A stretch of 64,000 nucleotides of DNA from Symmetrospora coprosmae (taxonomy: Eukaryota > Basidiomycota > Cystobasidiomycetes > Symmetrosporaceae): contig VUYT01000011.1 in NCBI GenBank assembly GCA_008802785.1, positions 434,001 to 498,000 on the forward strand. Reading direction: 5' to 3'. Below, in pieces: positions 11,749-21,686 of this stretch (its first letter is position 1; each line of letters opens with the position of its first letter). A program made the position numbers and the translations under genes. The notes beneath the pieces are model-generated. The model was given only the letters and a program-made list of their open reading frames with translations, searched no databases and was not told where the DNA came from.

Positions 11749-12827
11749 TCTGTTGTTCTGCGTGTGTGTGTGTGTGTGTTGTGTCTGAGTATGCTGATGC
11801 AGGGATGCTGTTGGAGGAGAGCAGAAGGAGGAGCCAGTCAGCGGTCCCAGTGGAGATCCCGGCAGGTCCAGCGGCAATAAGCGAGGGAGGCACGCCACCG
11901 AGATGGAGGTCAAGCTGGAGCTCGATGCACGGGCGAGAGCAGCAGGAATGCGCGCAGAGGACATCTTCGCACTCGCATGAACGCCCTTCAGGTGTCTATG
12001 CTCAGCTTCTCGGTGCTTCCGCGACAGGGCAGCTGACGCCGCAAGGCCTGGGGCTCTCTGACTGGACTCGTGCCGGAGCACCGGAAGGGTGACGCTGACA
12101 GTCTGCGCCTGTTCGCGATCCCTTCCGCTTTCCACTTCCTATCCCGTCTGGCTTCCTCTCCTTCCATCCTTCCTCCCTGCTCATGTCCCTGCTTCTCGTG
12201 CTGCTCCATGCACCCACAGGAAAAGGATAGCGCCACGGCCTCAAGAAGCTCATACAGCGTAGAATGCTCGTGTCTCATGCGCGCGACCCATCTACTGCAC
12301 AGGATTCGCTGTCGACACATCCGCACGAGAGGCCAGAGCCTCCTCATCGCCGAAATGAGGCGATGAAGGCGCGTCTCCACCCCTGCATATCTGCCCATCA
12401 ACAGGCCGCCGGTGAAGCCGTGGCCTGGCGCACCCTTAGAGACCACAAGCAGCATACTATCAGTCTGTTTGAGTACGTGGACGAGCTTGTTCTGGGTACG
12501 CTTCTCAGGCAGAATCCATCCAGGCGGACGCGTGTGAGAGCGGGCCACGGCACACATGTCTCCCACAAGCTGTAAGCCGATTCCTGTGAGCAAGTCAAGC
12601 GCTCCGTAGCGATGAGAAGTGGTGTGGATCGCATGTAGTTGCTCGAACGTGGCTATATTGTTTCCTGCGGCTCCTTGTCGACGCCTCAACTGTGTTGCAC
12701 GACACCCCTTGTGAGGTCAGGCCCGTGTGTTGCCCTCCCTCGCTTGCGACCTCAGGCCTGTCTGCTCCGGTCTCACTTGCCAAAGGGATACCGTACAAGC
12801 AGAGCAGTCTGCACACGCTGAGCCACC
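11749..12827. other. Shared 5' region of divergent SOD1 and ERG9
   Basis: 1,079 bp. Contains (GT)9 at 11762-11779 next to SOD1. A minus-strand open frame (11988-12689) exists but has no recognisable protein pattern and no good ATG context. Otherwise presumed promoter sequence for both genes. Confidence 0.5.
11762..11779. repeat. (GT)9 dinucleotide repeat
   Basis: A perfect alternating run 14 bp upstream of the SOD1 ATG, so within its 5' leader or core promoter. Confidence 0.9.
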
Positions 12828-14656
12828 ATGGTCAACCCGCTCAAGCTCGCGCTGCTCGGTGCGACGCATCCGTCCGAGCTGCGGGCGCTCGTGACTTACA
12901 AGGTGTGGCACGATGCGCGCGAGCTCGCAAAGGATCCAGAGACGGGATACCAGCGCGCAGAGATGAAGCGGTGCTGGGAGTTCCTCGACATGACGAGCAG
13001 GAGCTTCGCCGCCGTCATCAAGGAGCTCGAGGGCGAGCTGTGCAGGGTCGTCTGCCTGTTCTACCTCGTTCTGCGCGGGCTCGACACGGTCGAGGACGAC
13101 ATGTCCATCGAGCTCGAGGAAAAATGCCAGGTGCTGGAGAGCTTTCACGAGAAGCTGAGCACGCCAGGGTGGACCTACAACGGCTGTGGGTGCAGTCGTG
13201 CGGGCTTGTCGCTGCCCCGTAGAACCTCCGGCTGATGCCTGCTCGGACGCGCACGCACGGGACCCATCTTCCCAACAGGCGGCTCGCGGGAAAAGGACAG
13301 ACAGCTGCTCGTCGAGTTTGACGTCGTCATCACCGAGATGATGCTGCTCGACGAGCGGTACACCAGCGTCATCACGCGCATCTGCAAAGCCATGGGCTAC
13401 GGGATGGCGCACTATGCCCGAGCGGGCGCTTCTTCCAACTCGACCTACGCAGTAGATACGCTCGCCGACTTTGACCTGTACTGCCACTACGTGGCCGGAC
13501 TGGTCGGCGAAGGGCTCTCCGGCCTGTTCTCGGCATCCGGCAAGGAGGACGAGGACCTCGGCAACATGCTCACTCTGTCCAACTCGATGGGCCTCATGCT
13601 CCAAAAGACAAACATCATGCGCGACTTCCGCGAGGACCTCGACGATGGTCGCTTCTTCTGGCCGCGGGACATCTGGGGAAAGTACACGACCAACCCAAAG
13701 GACTTTTACGAGCGCGCAGAGACGGACCCGGAAATGCGCCAAAAGGCCCTGTGGGCCCTCTCGGAGATGGTCCTCGACACCCTCACGCACGCTACAGACG
13801 GCCTCGACTACCTCAGCCTCCTCAAGAATCAGTCCATCTTCAACTTCTGCGCCATCCCGCAGGTCATGTCCATCGCGACGCTCGAGATCTGCTTCATGAA
13901 CCCGAAAGTCTTCACCTCGAACGTGAAGATCAGGAAGAGCTTGGCTTTGCTGGTGAGCGGCCTTGTCTCAGGCTTTGCACTCAGACCAGCAATTGACGGG
14001 CCCTCCTTTCCCTCGCAGCTAATCCAACGCGCGACCAATCCAAAAGACGTTGCCGGCATCTACCTCACGTACGCGCGCAAGATCCGCGCGCGTGTGCAGC
14101 CATCCGACCCGTCATTCATCAAGATCAATGTCGTGTGCGGGCGGATCGAGCAGTGGCTCGAGAACCGGTACCCAGGCTGGGTGTTTGAGAACCCAGGTGG
14201 CCTCGCCGCGCTCCCCTTCTACAGGGACCAACCGGCCGCGGCACAAATCACCGACGCGCGCGTCCGCCAGCTGCCGCTGTCCTCGCAGGGCGAGCACCTC
14301 AGGAAGCTAAAGGGTTCGACAGCCGGCATGAGGAAACTGGAGGAGACGTCGTTGTCAACCTCGGACATATGGATGCTGCTGTGGGTTGTAAGCCCGTGAC
14401 GAGCATATATGTGAATCCAGCTGATACCTCCTCCGGTCTCCGCAGACTATTCGTCACTGGCATGATGGTCTTCATCGTCCTGATGATCGCTGCCGTCTTT
14501 GGCGCCATTTACTACTTTACAGCAGATGCCGAGACCTCGCAAGGGATCAAGCAGTTCATGAACAGCATGTTCCGTGTGCCGTTCGAGGCATTGACGGAGA
14601 AGGTGCACCAGTTGATGGGACAGGCTGCTGCCCCTGCGCAGAGGGTGGAGCTCTAG
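12828..14656 (+). CDS. ERG9: Squalene synthase (farnesyl-diphosphate farnesyltransferase)
   Basis: Condenses two farnesyl diphosphates to squalene, the first committed step to ergosterol; ER membrane. Exons 12828-13185, 13279-13952, 14019-14380 and 14446-14656 close in frame (534 aa, longer than the roughly 440 aa yeast enzyme). Family blocks: LRGLDTVEDDMSI (first Asp-rich motif), YCHYVAGLVGEGLSGLF, NIMRDFREDLDDGR (second Asp-rich motif) and FNFCAIPQVM. The last exon encodes a hydrophobic anchor (TGMMVFIVLMIAAVFGAIYY) near the C-terminus, as expected for the ER-anchored enzyme. The third donor (CT|GTGGGT) was chosen because it alone keeps the anchor in frame. Confidence 0.96.
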
Positions 14657-14894
14657 CGATTGATGCGAACCGCAAAATGCCATGTTCCGGCGGATTTCAG
14701 GCTTGACGAGTCTGTCTGTCTATTGTTGTAAGATCGTGGCAAGGTGCTAGCGGTGCAGGCAAGCGAGAAATCGAGTCCCGTGCCATGACGCTGCATACTA
14801 CGAACAAAGCGATCTAGGACATAGCGATCAGGGGTTGTCTCCAGGGCGAGGTCTTGATCGCAAACGCCTCAAGAGGGCCGCTCCGGGACCAGTC

Positions 14895-16088
14895 TCAGCG
14901 CATGCGCCGGCTTCCATTGACATTAGAGCCAGAGCTGCCAGCTCTTCCCTTCGCTTCGCTGCCTTTAATCTCGGTTTGCGCTTTGTTGCCGGCCGCCAAT
15001 ATGCGCATTCGCACATCGCCTCCGTCCTTGGGCAGCTTGTGCTGGAACGTCATCCCTGCCTGCACGAGCGGACCGGGCCTGACGCGCGCCTCGTAAATGT
15101 GCTTGGATAAGGGCTGGTGTTGACCCTCAAAGTCGGACATGAAGATCATCACAAAGTACATCTTCGTGAGCCACTCCTGCTCGACTGTGTTAAACGGGAC
15201 GGTTGCGCTCCAGCCGCGCTTTGCCCCCTTAACTGGTGTCGTCAGACCGTTCGATGTGCGAGGTCAGACTTCCAGGTAGGCCTGCACAAGTCCTGCGATC
15301 CTTTCGGGCTTGTCCGACAGTCTAGAAAGCTCTTCCTGATTTTGGGATCCCAGAACTGCGCAAGGTTGTGGTAGTGCCAGGAGAAGCGTGTCCCTGACGC
15401 AGATGCCGCATCGTGCTCAACTATGATCTTGAGCCTGTCCTCTAGCAAGGCCAGGCATTTGACAAGCGGCTGTCTTGGCAACGGGCCTGGTACATTGCTG
15501 CCAGCTGTCGGTGGCGGAAGCTGACGAGAGCTCGGTAGACCAGCTTGGTGAGCGGAGTAGCTAGCCTTGCGTTTGGCTTTTTCGGCCCTCTGTTGCTTCG
15601 CATAAAATGCCAAAGTGAGACCAATGACGCGATCCAGAATGTCGCCCGGCGTATTTGAGGCGTTGATCTTCGCCAGTATTAGTGCAAACAAACTTCTCGG
15701 CATTGTCTGGAAGCGTATCCTTGATGTTCTCGGCTGCTTTCGAAGTCTGCAATATCGGCTGGAGGCTTATGGGCTTTGCTGGGCGCGAGCTGCGTGCAAA
15801 GGGTAACGAAGCGCGTACGTTACTGTACAGGAAGTGAAGAGAATTCTCCGTGTGATTCTCGTGCAAGTCGGGCCTTGCCTCGCGGGGACGCTTGCGGGTT
15901 CCACAGTAGAGCGGGAGATGCGAGATGCAGGGGAGAATGGACAGCCAATGGGCATATCGAGTCAGCGGTCGTCTGCTCGAGGTGGGCGAGTATCGCACCT
16001 GAGACTCACTTTTGACGCCGCTCCCTTTCGTGTCGCGAGAGGTGTGCATCCGGGTCCGCATCCGGGTCGACATGTGGATGCTGGCCAT
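14895..16088 (-). CDS. Unrecognised protein, paralogue of the neighbour at 16681 (gene A)
   Basis: Function unknown. ATG at 16088 (MASIHMSTRMRTR), with a good donor (GTGAGT) soon after. The splice pattern upstream of 15703 is unresolved. From 15703 the frame reads ILAKINASNTPGDILDRVI, aligning with the helical block of the 16681 gene. A later exon starts at about 15190 with EQEWLTKMYFVMIFMSDF and then AGMTFQHKLPKDGGDV, nearly the same as the neighbour's C-terminal block; stop at 14895. There is no signal peptide or membrane helix. A plausible junction joins KSFLD to FEQEWL. The tail is Gly/Ser/Arg-rich. The gene is convergent with ERG9. Confidence 0.5.
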
Positions 16089-16298
16089 ACGCGGGGCCGC
16101 CCACGGTCTGAGTGAGGCTAGCTGCGGGGCGATGAACGAGTAAGGGGTTTAGTCGTGTGTAGCGCTGAGGCATGCTGCCGGTATCGTCAGATCGAATGTG
16201 TGCTGCAAAGGCGAAGGTCAGAAGGAGTCAAAGCGCGTCCCGGGCAGGCCACCTGGAAAGCTGAGGGAGTTGCAGACGTCTCTAGGCTGACAAAAGGC

Positions 16299-16712
16299 TT
16301 AGCCTAGCACTCGGACCATAAAGGAGCGCGTGGCCATATGGGTGCACCGCTTGGAGCAGCTAGGGGTACGGATCCGAGCCGACGAAGCAGCTGGTACTGA
16401 CATGGAAGGTGCTGCGGTGCAGACGATCCGAGAATTCAGATACGCGTTGAGCCTTTCCTCCAGAGGTACGTCTCTGAAGAAGATCGCTTTTTGGAGCGAT
16501 GGTCGATACAAGGCGCATGTGACGCGCGGCACGGTATGGAGTGAGCGGTTGGAAAGTCGTCCAAAGTGATGGGGTGTGAGCTCACGAAAGTACAATCCTT
16601 CTAGTACCATGTGTCTCCATTTCGGGAATCTCTTCCCTAGATGGCGCTCGAGGTCCTCTCTTGTCAATTCCTTCTCGCGATCACCTGTTGCTTTCTGTCG
16701 CCTTTGCCTCAT
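16299..16712 (-). CDS. Open frame or 3' exon(s) associated with the 16681 gene
   Basis: 138 codons from an ATG at 16712 that overlaps the end of the 16681 gene by about 30 bp. It reads DLERHLGKRFPKWRH, PRVTCALYRPSLQKAIFF and VPLEERLNAYL. The upstream gene has a strong donor (GTAAGAG) in its last codons, so this stretch may be its 3' exon rather than a separate gene. No known domain. Kept at low confidence. Confidence 0.25.
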   Translation of the reverse strand: MRQRRQKATGDREKELTREDLERHLGKRFPKWRHMVLEGLYFRELTPHHFGRLSNRSLHTVPRVTCALYRPSLQKAIFFRDVPLEERLNAYLNSRIVCTAAPSMSVPAASSARIRTPSCSKRCTHMATRSFMVRVLG

Positions 16713-17936
16713 ATGTTTCTCTTACTTTCTGTCGAGAATGCAAGTCGACAGCCCGGAGGACTTGTCTTCGTACGTCACCTCCGAACAGGGGCAGCTTGTG
16801 CTTGAAGGTCAGCCCTGCCAGAACCATAGGGCCAAGTCCGTCCGACTTTGAGCGGTCCAGCACAAAAAGGGTGACGTAATACATCTTGGTGAGCCACTCC
16901 TTCTCGCATCCGTCGAGTGGTTTGTTGGACGTCGCCGGACTTTGCTGCTTCGACCGCGAGCGATTGGCTTCGGTAGGGACACTCGGACGCGCCCATATAG
17001 AGCTGAAGGTCTCAACAAGATCGACAGTCTCGGTGCGACTTGGACCCTTCTCTCTGAACGCGCTGTTACCTTTTGCGTGAGGGTAGAAGCCGAGCAATTT
17101 GCTATAGTGCCTTGCAAAGAGATCGCCTGATTGAGCCTTGGGCTTGCCTAATGGGTTCTTGCTGATGACGAGCTGGAGTCGCGCCTCCAGGCAGCCAAGG
17201 GCCGCACGTAGCATTCCGCTGTGCTCTGAGCGCTCGCCTTGCGGTAGACCCTGTCTCTTGAGGGGATGGCTCGGGAAGGAGTCATTCAGGGCTGCACAGA
17301 GAGCTCTCTGCATCTTGAAGGACTCTTCAAGCAGATCGATGGCGGCATCCAGGACAACGGAAGGCCGGGTCGCGGCGTCGAGTTTGCGTATCAGAGCGGC
17401 CGCCGGGCCTTTCTCATCAACATCCGTGAGCAGCGCTTTCTTAATGACTCGAGCATGACCCGGGGCGATAGGCTCGTACGTCAACTCGTCCTGTTTGGGT
17501 CGCCAAAAAGGTAACCAGGTTCCTACGGCATCCCGAAAGGAAGGTGATCGTCCAGCAGGGAGCCTCGGACGAGGTGGTTGTCTTGTAGCCAGGGGCAAGT
17601 CAAGGCAGCCTGGTCAGAACAATCTGCGGTGCAGGAGCATCCCCGACCATTCTCTCGTACGTACTGCTGACGTCGCTGCTGCGCCCACTGCGACAAGCCA
17701 GCAGGGGAGCCGGATGGTTTCTTGCTTTGCTCGTATGGGATGCCACCTATGCCAGTGGAGCGGGGTTTCTGCCACGGTAGCTTCCGAATAGACTTCTGTA
17801 CAGGGCGCCGAGGCAATCCAGGCCAGTCAGACTTCTTCGTTGAAGGCTGGGATGTCGGCTCATGCCGGGAGTTTCCAATCTTCACTGGGGCAGGATTGGG
17901 GGACTGGCTGGCGTGTCGAACTGCAGGGCGGGTCAT
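16681..17936 (-). CDS. Unrecognised protein, paralogue of gene A (gene B)
   Basis: Function unknown. Exons 17936-17665 and 17581-16681 join in phase 2 (GTACGT donor). The N-terminus is basic and Ser/Pro-rich; then come LPFWRPKQDEL, a helical block (ALIRKLDAATRPSVVLDAAI) and the signature KEWLTKMYYVTLFVLDRS, then LAGLTFKHKLPLFGGDV. Gene A shares the helical block and signature in the same order, so the two are a tandem duplicate pair. The end may not be at 16681: a GTAAGA donor overlaps the last codons and could splice into 16299-16650. The strand-loop pattern before AGLTFKH loosely recalls the G1-G3 modules at 42-52 kb (inference only). Confidence 0.6.
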
Positions 17937-18705
17937 GCTGATAGTCACGGTTTATAAGGGCGTTGAGAGCAGCTCGGGTGACTACAGCTGTACCAGACAG
18001 CAGATGCAGAGCATGGAGTGAGGAGTATGGTGAGTGGGTTGTAGAAAGGTTGACCGCTGAGCCGTGAGTGAGCCAGCTCGCCAGGTCAGCAATGCTCAAA
18101 CCTCAAGCTCTCGACTCTCTTCTCAAAGGGCGACTAAGTCAAAGGCCTGCACATCCTTTGTCTAGGTACTCGTGGGACCTGGTGGTGCAGAAGGCCTTGG
18201 AAGCAGGGTCGAGCAAATCCGCCAACATGGAGACCGCGACAGCGAAAGCGCTCGAGGCAGATCGGTCAAGATCCGCGGGCACCATGAGAGCTTGTCACGG
18301 GAGATCATGAGGACTTCCTTGACTCGACTGTCGCTCTCTTGCCAAGATGCGCTCTGTGTCGCCTCAGCGCATTATGTCATTCGGTGGCGGTGCCTTTTTC
18401 GGATTCATCCGATCGAGGGGTTTGGGCGGCAAAAAGTGCCCGAGCGGAATTTGCCCGCGGCCGCATGGTGAGAGGAGAGTGACGGCACCGACACACACAG
18501 GGCTGGGCAGCTCTTCTTCCTTCTGCGCCGCGTCCTTGCGATATACCGGTACTCACTGGCGGCTGCGTTGCTCTTCATGGCCACAGCTCAGCTGCATCAC
18601 CCTCTCAACCCACTCTGACAGTTCTGACCGGATCGCTTGCAGATCGGCTTCACCGGCATTTGGACACATCCCCCCGCTACTCAGGCAGCATCAACGCTCG
18701 ACACG
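17937..18705. other. Divergent 5' region, gene B and BOR1
   Basis: 769 bp. Short plus-strand frames occur near 18347 and 18637, but none looks like protein of a known kind. Presumed promoters and leaders. Confidence 0.5.
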
Positions 18706-21423
18706 ATGGCCGCTCCCATTGACGGGCCTGTCCACATGTATCCGACCTCCGAGGTCAATAACGAAAAGGCGGCAGCGTCCGGCGATGCGACCAGCCCAGA
18801 AGCGGGCGCACCGGAGAGTGTCCGCTCTGACGGCGGCCTCCGCTCGCGCAAGGCCAATGCTGCTTTGAGCAGCAAGTCGCCCATGCGCGATGCCGACGAT
18901 GAGCTCGAAGGCGGAACCGCGTACGATGGCACCCCTCCGGCGTCCGAGGCGCAATTCGCAGGGAAAGGCGGAACGCCTTGGTCTCAGCGCTCGTTCGCGT
19001 ACCAGTTCATGCCGTTCCGTGGCATGTACTACGATGTCGTCGGGCGTATGCCTTACTATGTCGACGACTGGATCGAGGGCTTCAGGCCAAAGAACCTATA
19101 CCGCGTGGTTGCCGCGTCCCTGCGGATGTACTTCATCAAGTAGGTGACACCGCTGAAATTGTACGCTAGAATCGGGGCTCACGACAGGTATCTCTCGCTC
19201 TTTACAACTCAGCCTGCTTCCTGCTCTCGGTACGCCATTCAGACGCGTCCTCTGGGGACTCCAGCTGATTGCGCCCGACAATCATAGCCTACCTGCTTGA
19301 CCTGAACCACCGCACCAACGGAGCATACGGCGTCAACGAGGTCCTTCTCGCGACCGCCCTGCCCGCAGTGGTCTTTCCCATCTTCTCGGTCCAACCCCTC
19401 ACCATTGTCGGTTTCACTGGTCTCGTAAGCTTGGTCTCGTACACGCACTACGACATCGTCGAGCGATACGAGGGGGTCGACTACCTCCAGTTTCAGTGCT
19501 GGATGTTCATGTGAGTCTTCGCTTGCGCCGCATGCCCTCGAACATCGCTGACCGCGCTCGCCTGCCTGCCTCTGCCACGACAGCTGGGCCGCCGTCTTCC
19601 ATTTCATCTTTGCCATCTTCAACATCTCGGACTACACCCGCTACATTACCGACATGACGAGCGAGACCTTTGGCTTCTACGTGGCCATCATCTACATCAC
19701 CAAGGGCGTCGAGCTGCTGGGTAAGTCATGTTGGCGCCTCACTCTCCGCCGCATTCCCGAAGCTGATAACATTGCATGCGCCTTGGCAAGTCTTCGAGTT
19801 CGAGGATAGCACGACCGCTGGAGGCTGGCTCGCCGTTACGATCGCAATGCTCTTTGCTCTCACAGTCTACTTCGTTCAACGGACTGGAAGTCTTCCCTTT
19901 GGGCCATTCTGGCTGCGAAAGCTCCTAAGCGACTATGCATTCGCATTCGCTGCAATCTGGTGGACGGGCTTCAGTCACATGTGCGTACGAGCTGCCCGGT
20001 ACCCTCTGATCAACGGCTTCGAAGACTCTGCTGAACCCGAACCCGACTGCGACATTTAGCCCCGGAGAAATCACCTCGGCCGGCCTGCGATTCCTCCCTA
20101 TCACGCGGTCCTTCTTCCCGAGCACGTATCGCAGCTGGTTTATCCCCTTCTGGGAGCTGCAGGGACTCTGGATCGCCGCTTCCATCCCCTTCGGTTTTCT
20201 CCTCATGCTCCTCTTCTATTTTGACCACAACGTTTCATCGCTCATGGCGCAAGCCCGTCAGTACCCCGTCACAAAGCCTGCTGGTTTCCACTGGGACTTC
20301 TGTGAGTATGGCGTTGAAGCCGACTGGTACGTTCTGCGCTGAAACGCTCGTCGACCTCAGTCCTGCTTGGCATCACCACCCTGGTCTCCGGCTTCCTGGG
20401 CCTGCCAGCGCCAAACGGGCTCGTTCCGCAAGCACCCGTGCACTCCGAGTCGCTCTCCGTGCTGAACCGCATCGACGTCGACCACGATGCCAAAGAAGGT
20501 GTCGTGCCGTACGAAGAGTACGAAGACTGGAAGAAGCGGACGCGGGAGGAGAGCAAGCGCGTCGAGCACAAGGTCGTCCGCACCTCGATCGTCGAGCAGC
20601 GCGTCTCTCACCTCGCCATTGGCCTTCTCACTGTCGGCACCATGACACGCCCGCTGCTTGTCGTGCTGGGCCTCATGCCGCGCGCCTTGTTTGCGGGCGT
20701 TTTCCTGGTCGTCGGATGTTCGTTGACCAGACCATCTTGAGCTTGCTGCGACGGCTAGCCAGGCTGACGCATGTGCATCATACAGGGGGCAGCCTCGAAG
20801 GCAATGGCGTTACGCACAAGACGCTCTACCTCTTGCGTGACCCCAAGATGACGCCGCTCGATCATATCCTCCTGCATGTCCGACGCCGCAAGATCGCTCT
20901 CTACGTTGGCATCCAGTGGCTCTTCTTCGCCATGACTTTCGCCATCTCCCAGACTATTGGTGCGTAGTTGCTATCTGTGTGGCGCCTTGCCGACTGACGC
21001 TGACTGCTCGCTCGTACTGCCTTGCCGTCAACAGCTGCCATTGGTGGGTCCTTCCAGAGCGACTCGTTGCTCACAATGTACGGACAGAGCTGATGTGATG
21101 ACTATGCGCAATCAGGCTTCCCGCTCATCATCATCGTGCTCATCCCGCTCCGCACGCACTATGGCCCCAAGTGGTTCACGCCGGCGGAGCTTGCCATACT
21201 GGACGCTCCAACGGCCAACAGCGCCGCAGTCATGGTCTCTATCGGATCTGATCTTGCCAGGGTGACAGGCGAGGGCAAAGAGGTTGCCGAAGACACTGGC
21301 ATTGCCGGGACGCTGGCCCGTGGGCAGGATGGCGAGGAGGACCGGCTCACTGCGTACCGCGTGCGCAGCAGGCAGGAGGAGCAGGATGCTCACATCAACA
21401 ACGTCACGAGTATTAGACGTTAG
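18706..21423 (+). CDS. BOR1: Borate/anion transporter of the SLC4 family, Bor1 type
   Basis: Plasma-membrane boron efflux transporter of the bicarbonate-transporter (SLC4) family. Ten exons close exactly in frame: 18706-19139, 19213-19229, 19288-19510, 19584-19720, 19791-19980, 20060-20301, 20361-20717, 20786-20959, 21035-21043 and 21116-21423 (696 aa). Family blocks: FRGMYYDVVGRMPYYVDDW, FGFYVAIIYITKGVEL, GLPAPNGLVPQAPVHSESL, GWGSLEGNG, and a final helix followed by FPLIIIVLIPLRTHYGPKWF. About ten to twelve hydrophobic helices. The 17-nt exon restores NLLPALAYLLD; the 9-nt exon adds three residues before GFPLIII. About 90 Ser/Glu-rich N-terminal residues are probably cytosolic. A short acidic, Arg-rich tail follows the last helix. 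Confidence 0.93.
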
Positions 21424-21686
21424 AGATCGGGTACGTGACACCATCCGATGAAGTGCATAGGAGGGATGGGATCGAGCGGCGCTCGACGGCCGGTCCATTC
21501 CTCGCGAGGTAGACGCCTAGACGCACACGCTGCACAGACACACACGGAAAGCTCGCTATGTATCGACGTCTTCATTACCTGCCGCATTTAGGCGCATAAT
21601 CACTCTCTGCAGCCTGCTATGGCTATGCTTCCTCGCCTGTTTTCGTTGGACTCCTCTCCGTCTGTCAGGACTGTGGGCGTTTCTTG

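Noticed and set aside
11988-12689. 233-codon minus-strand open frame between SOD1 and ERG9
   Set aside because: No ATG at the start, no recognisable pattern, and several competing open frames overlap it, as is common in GC-rich intergenic DNA.
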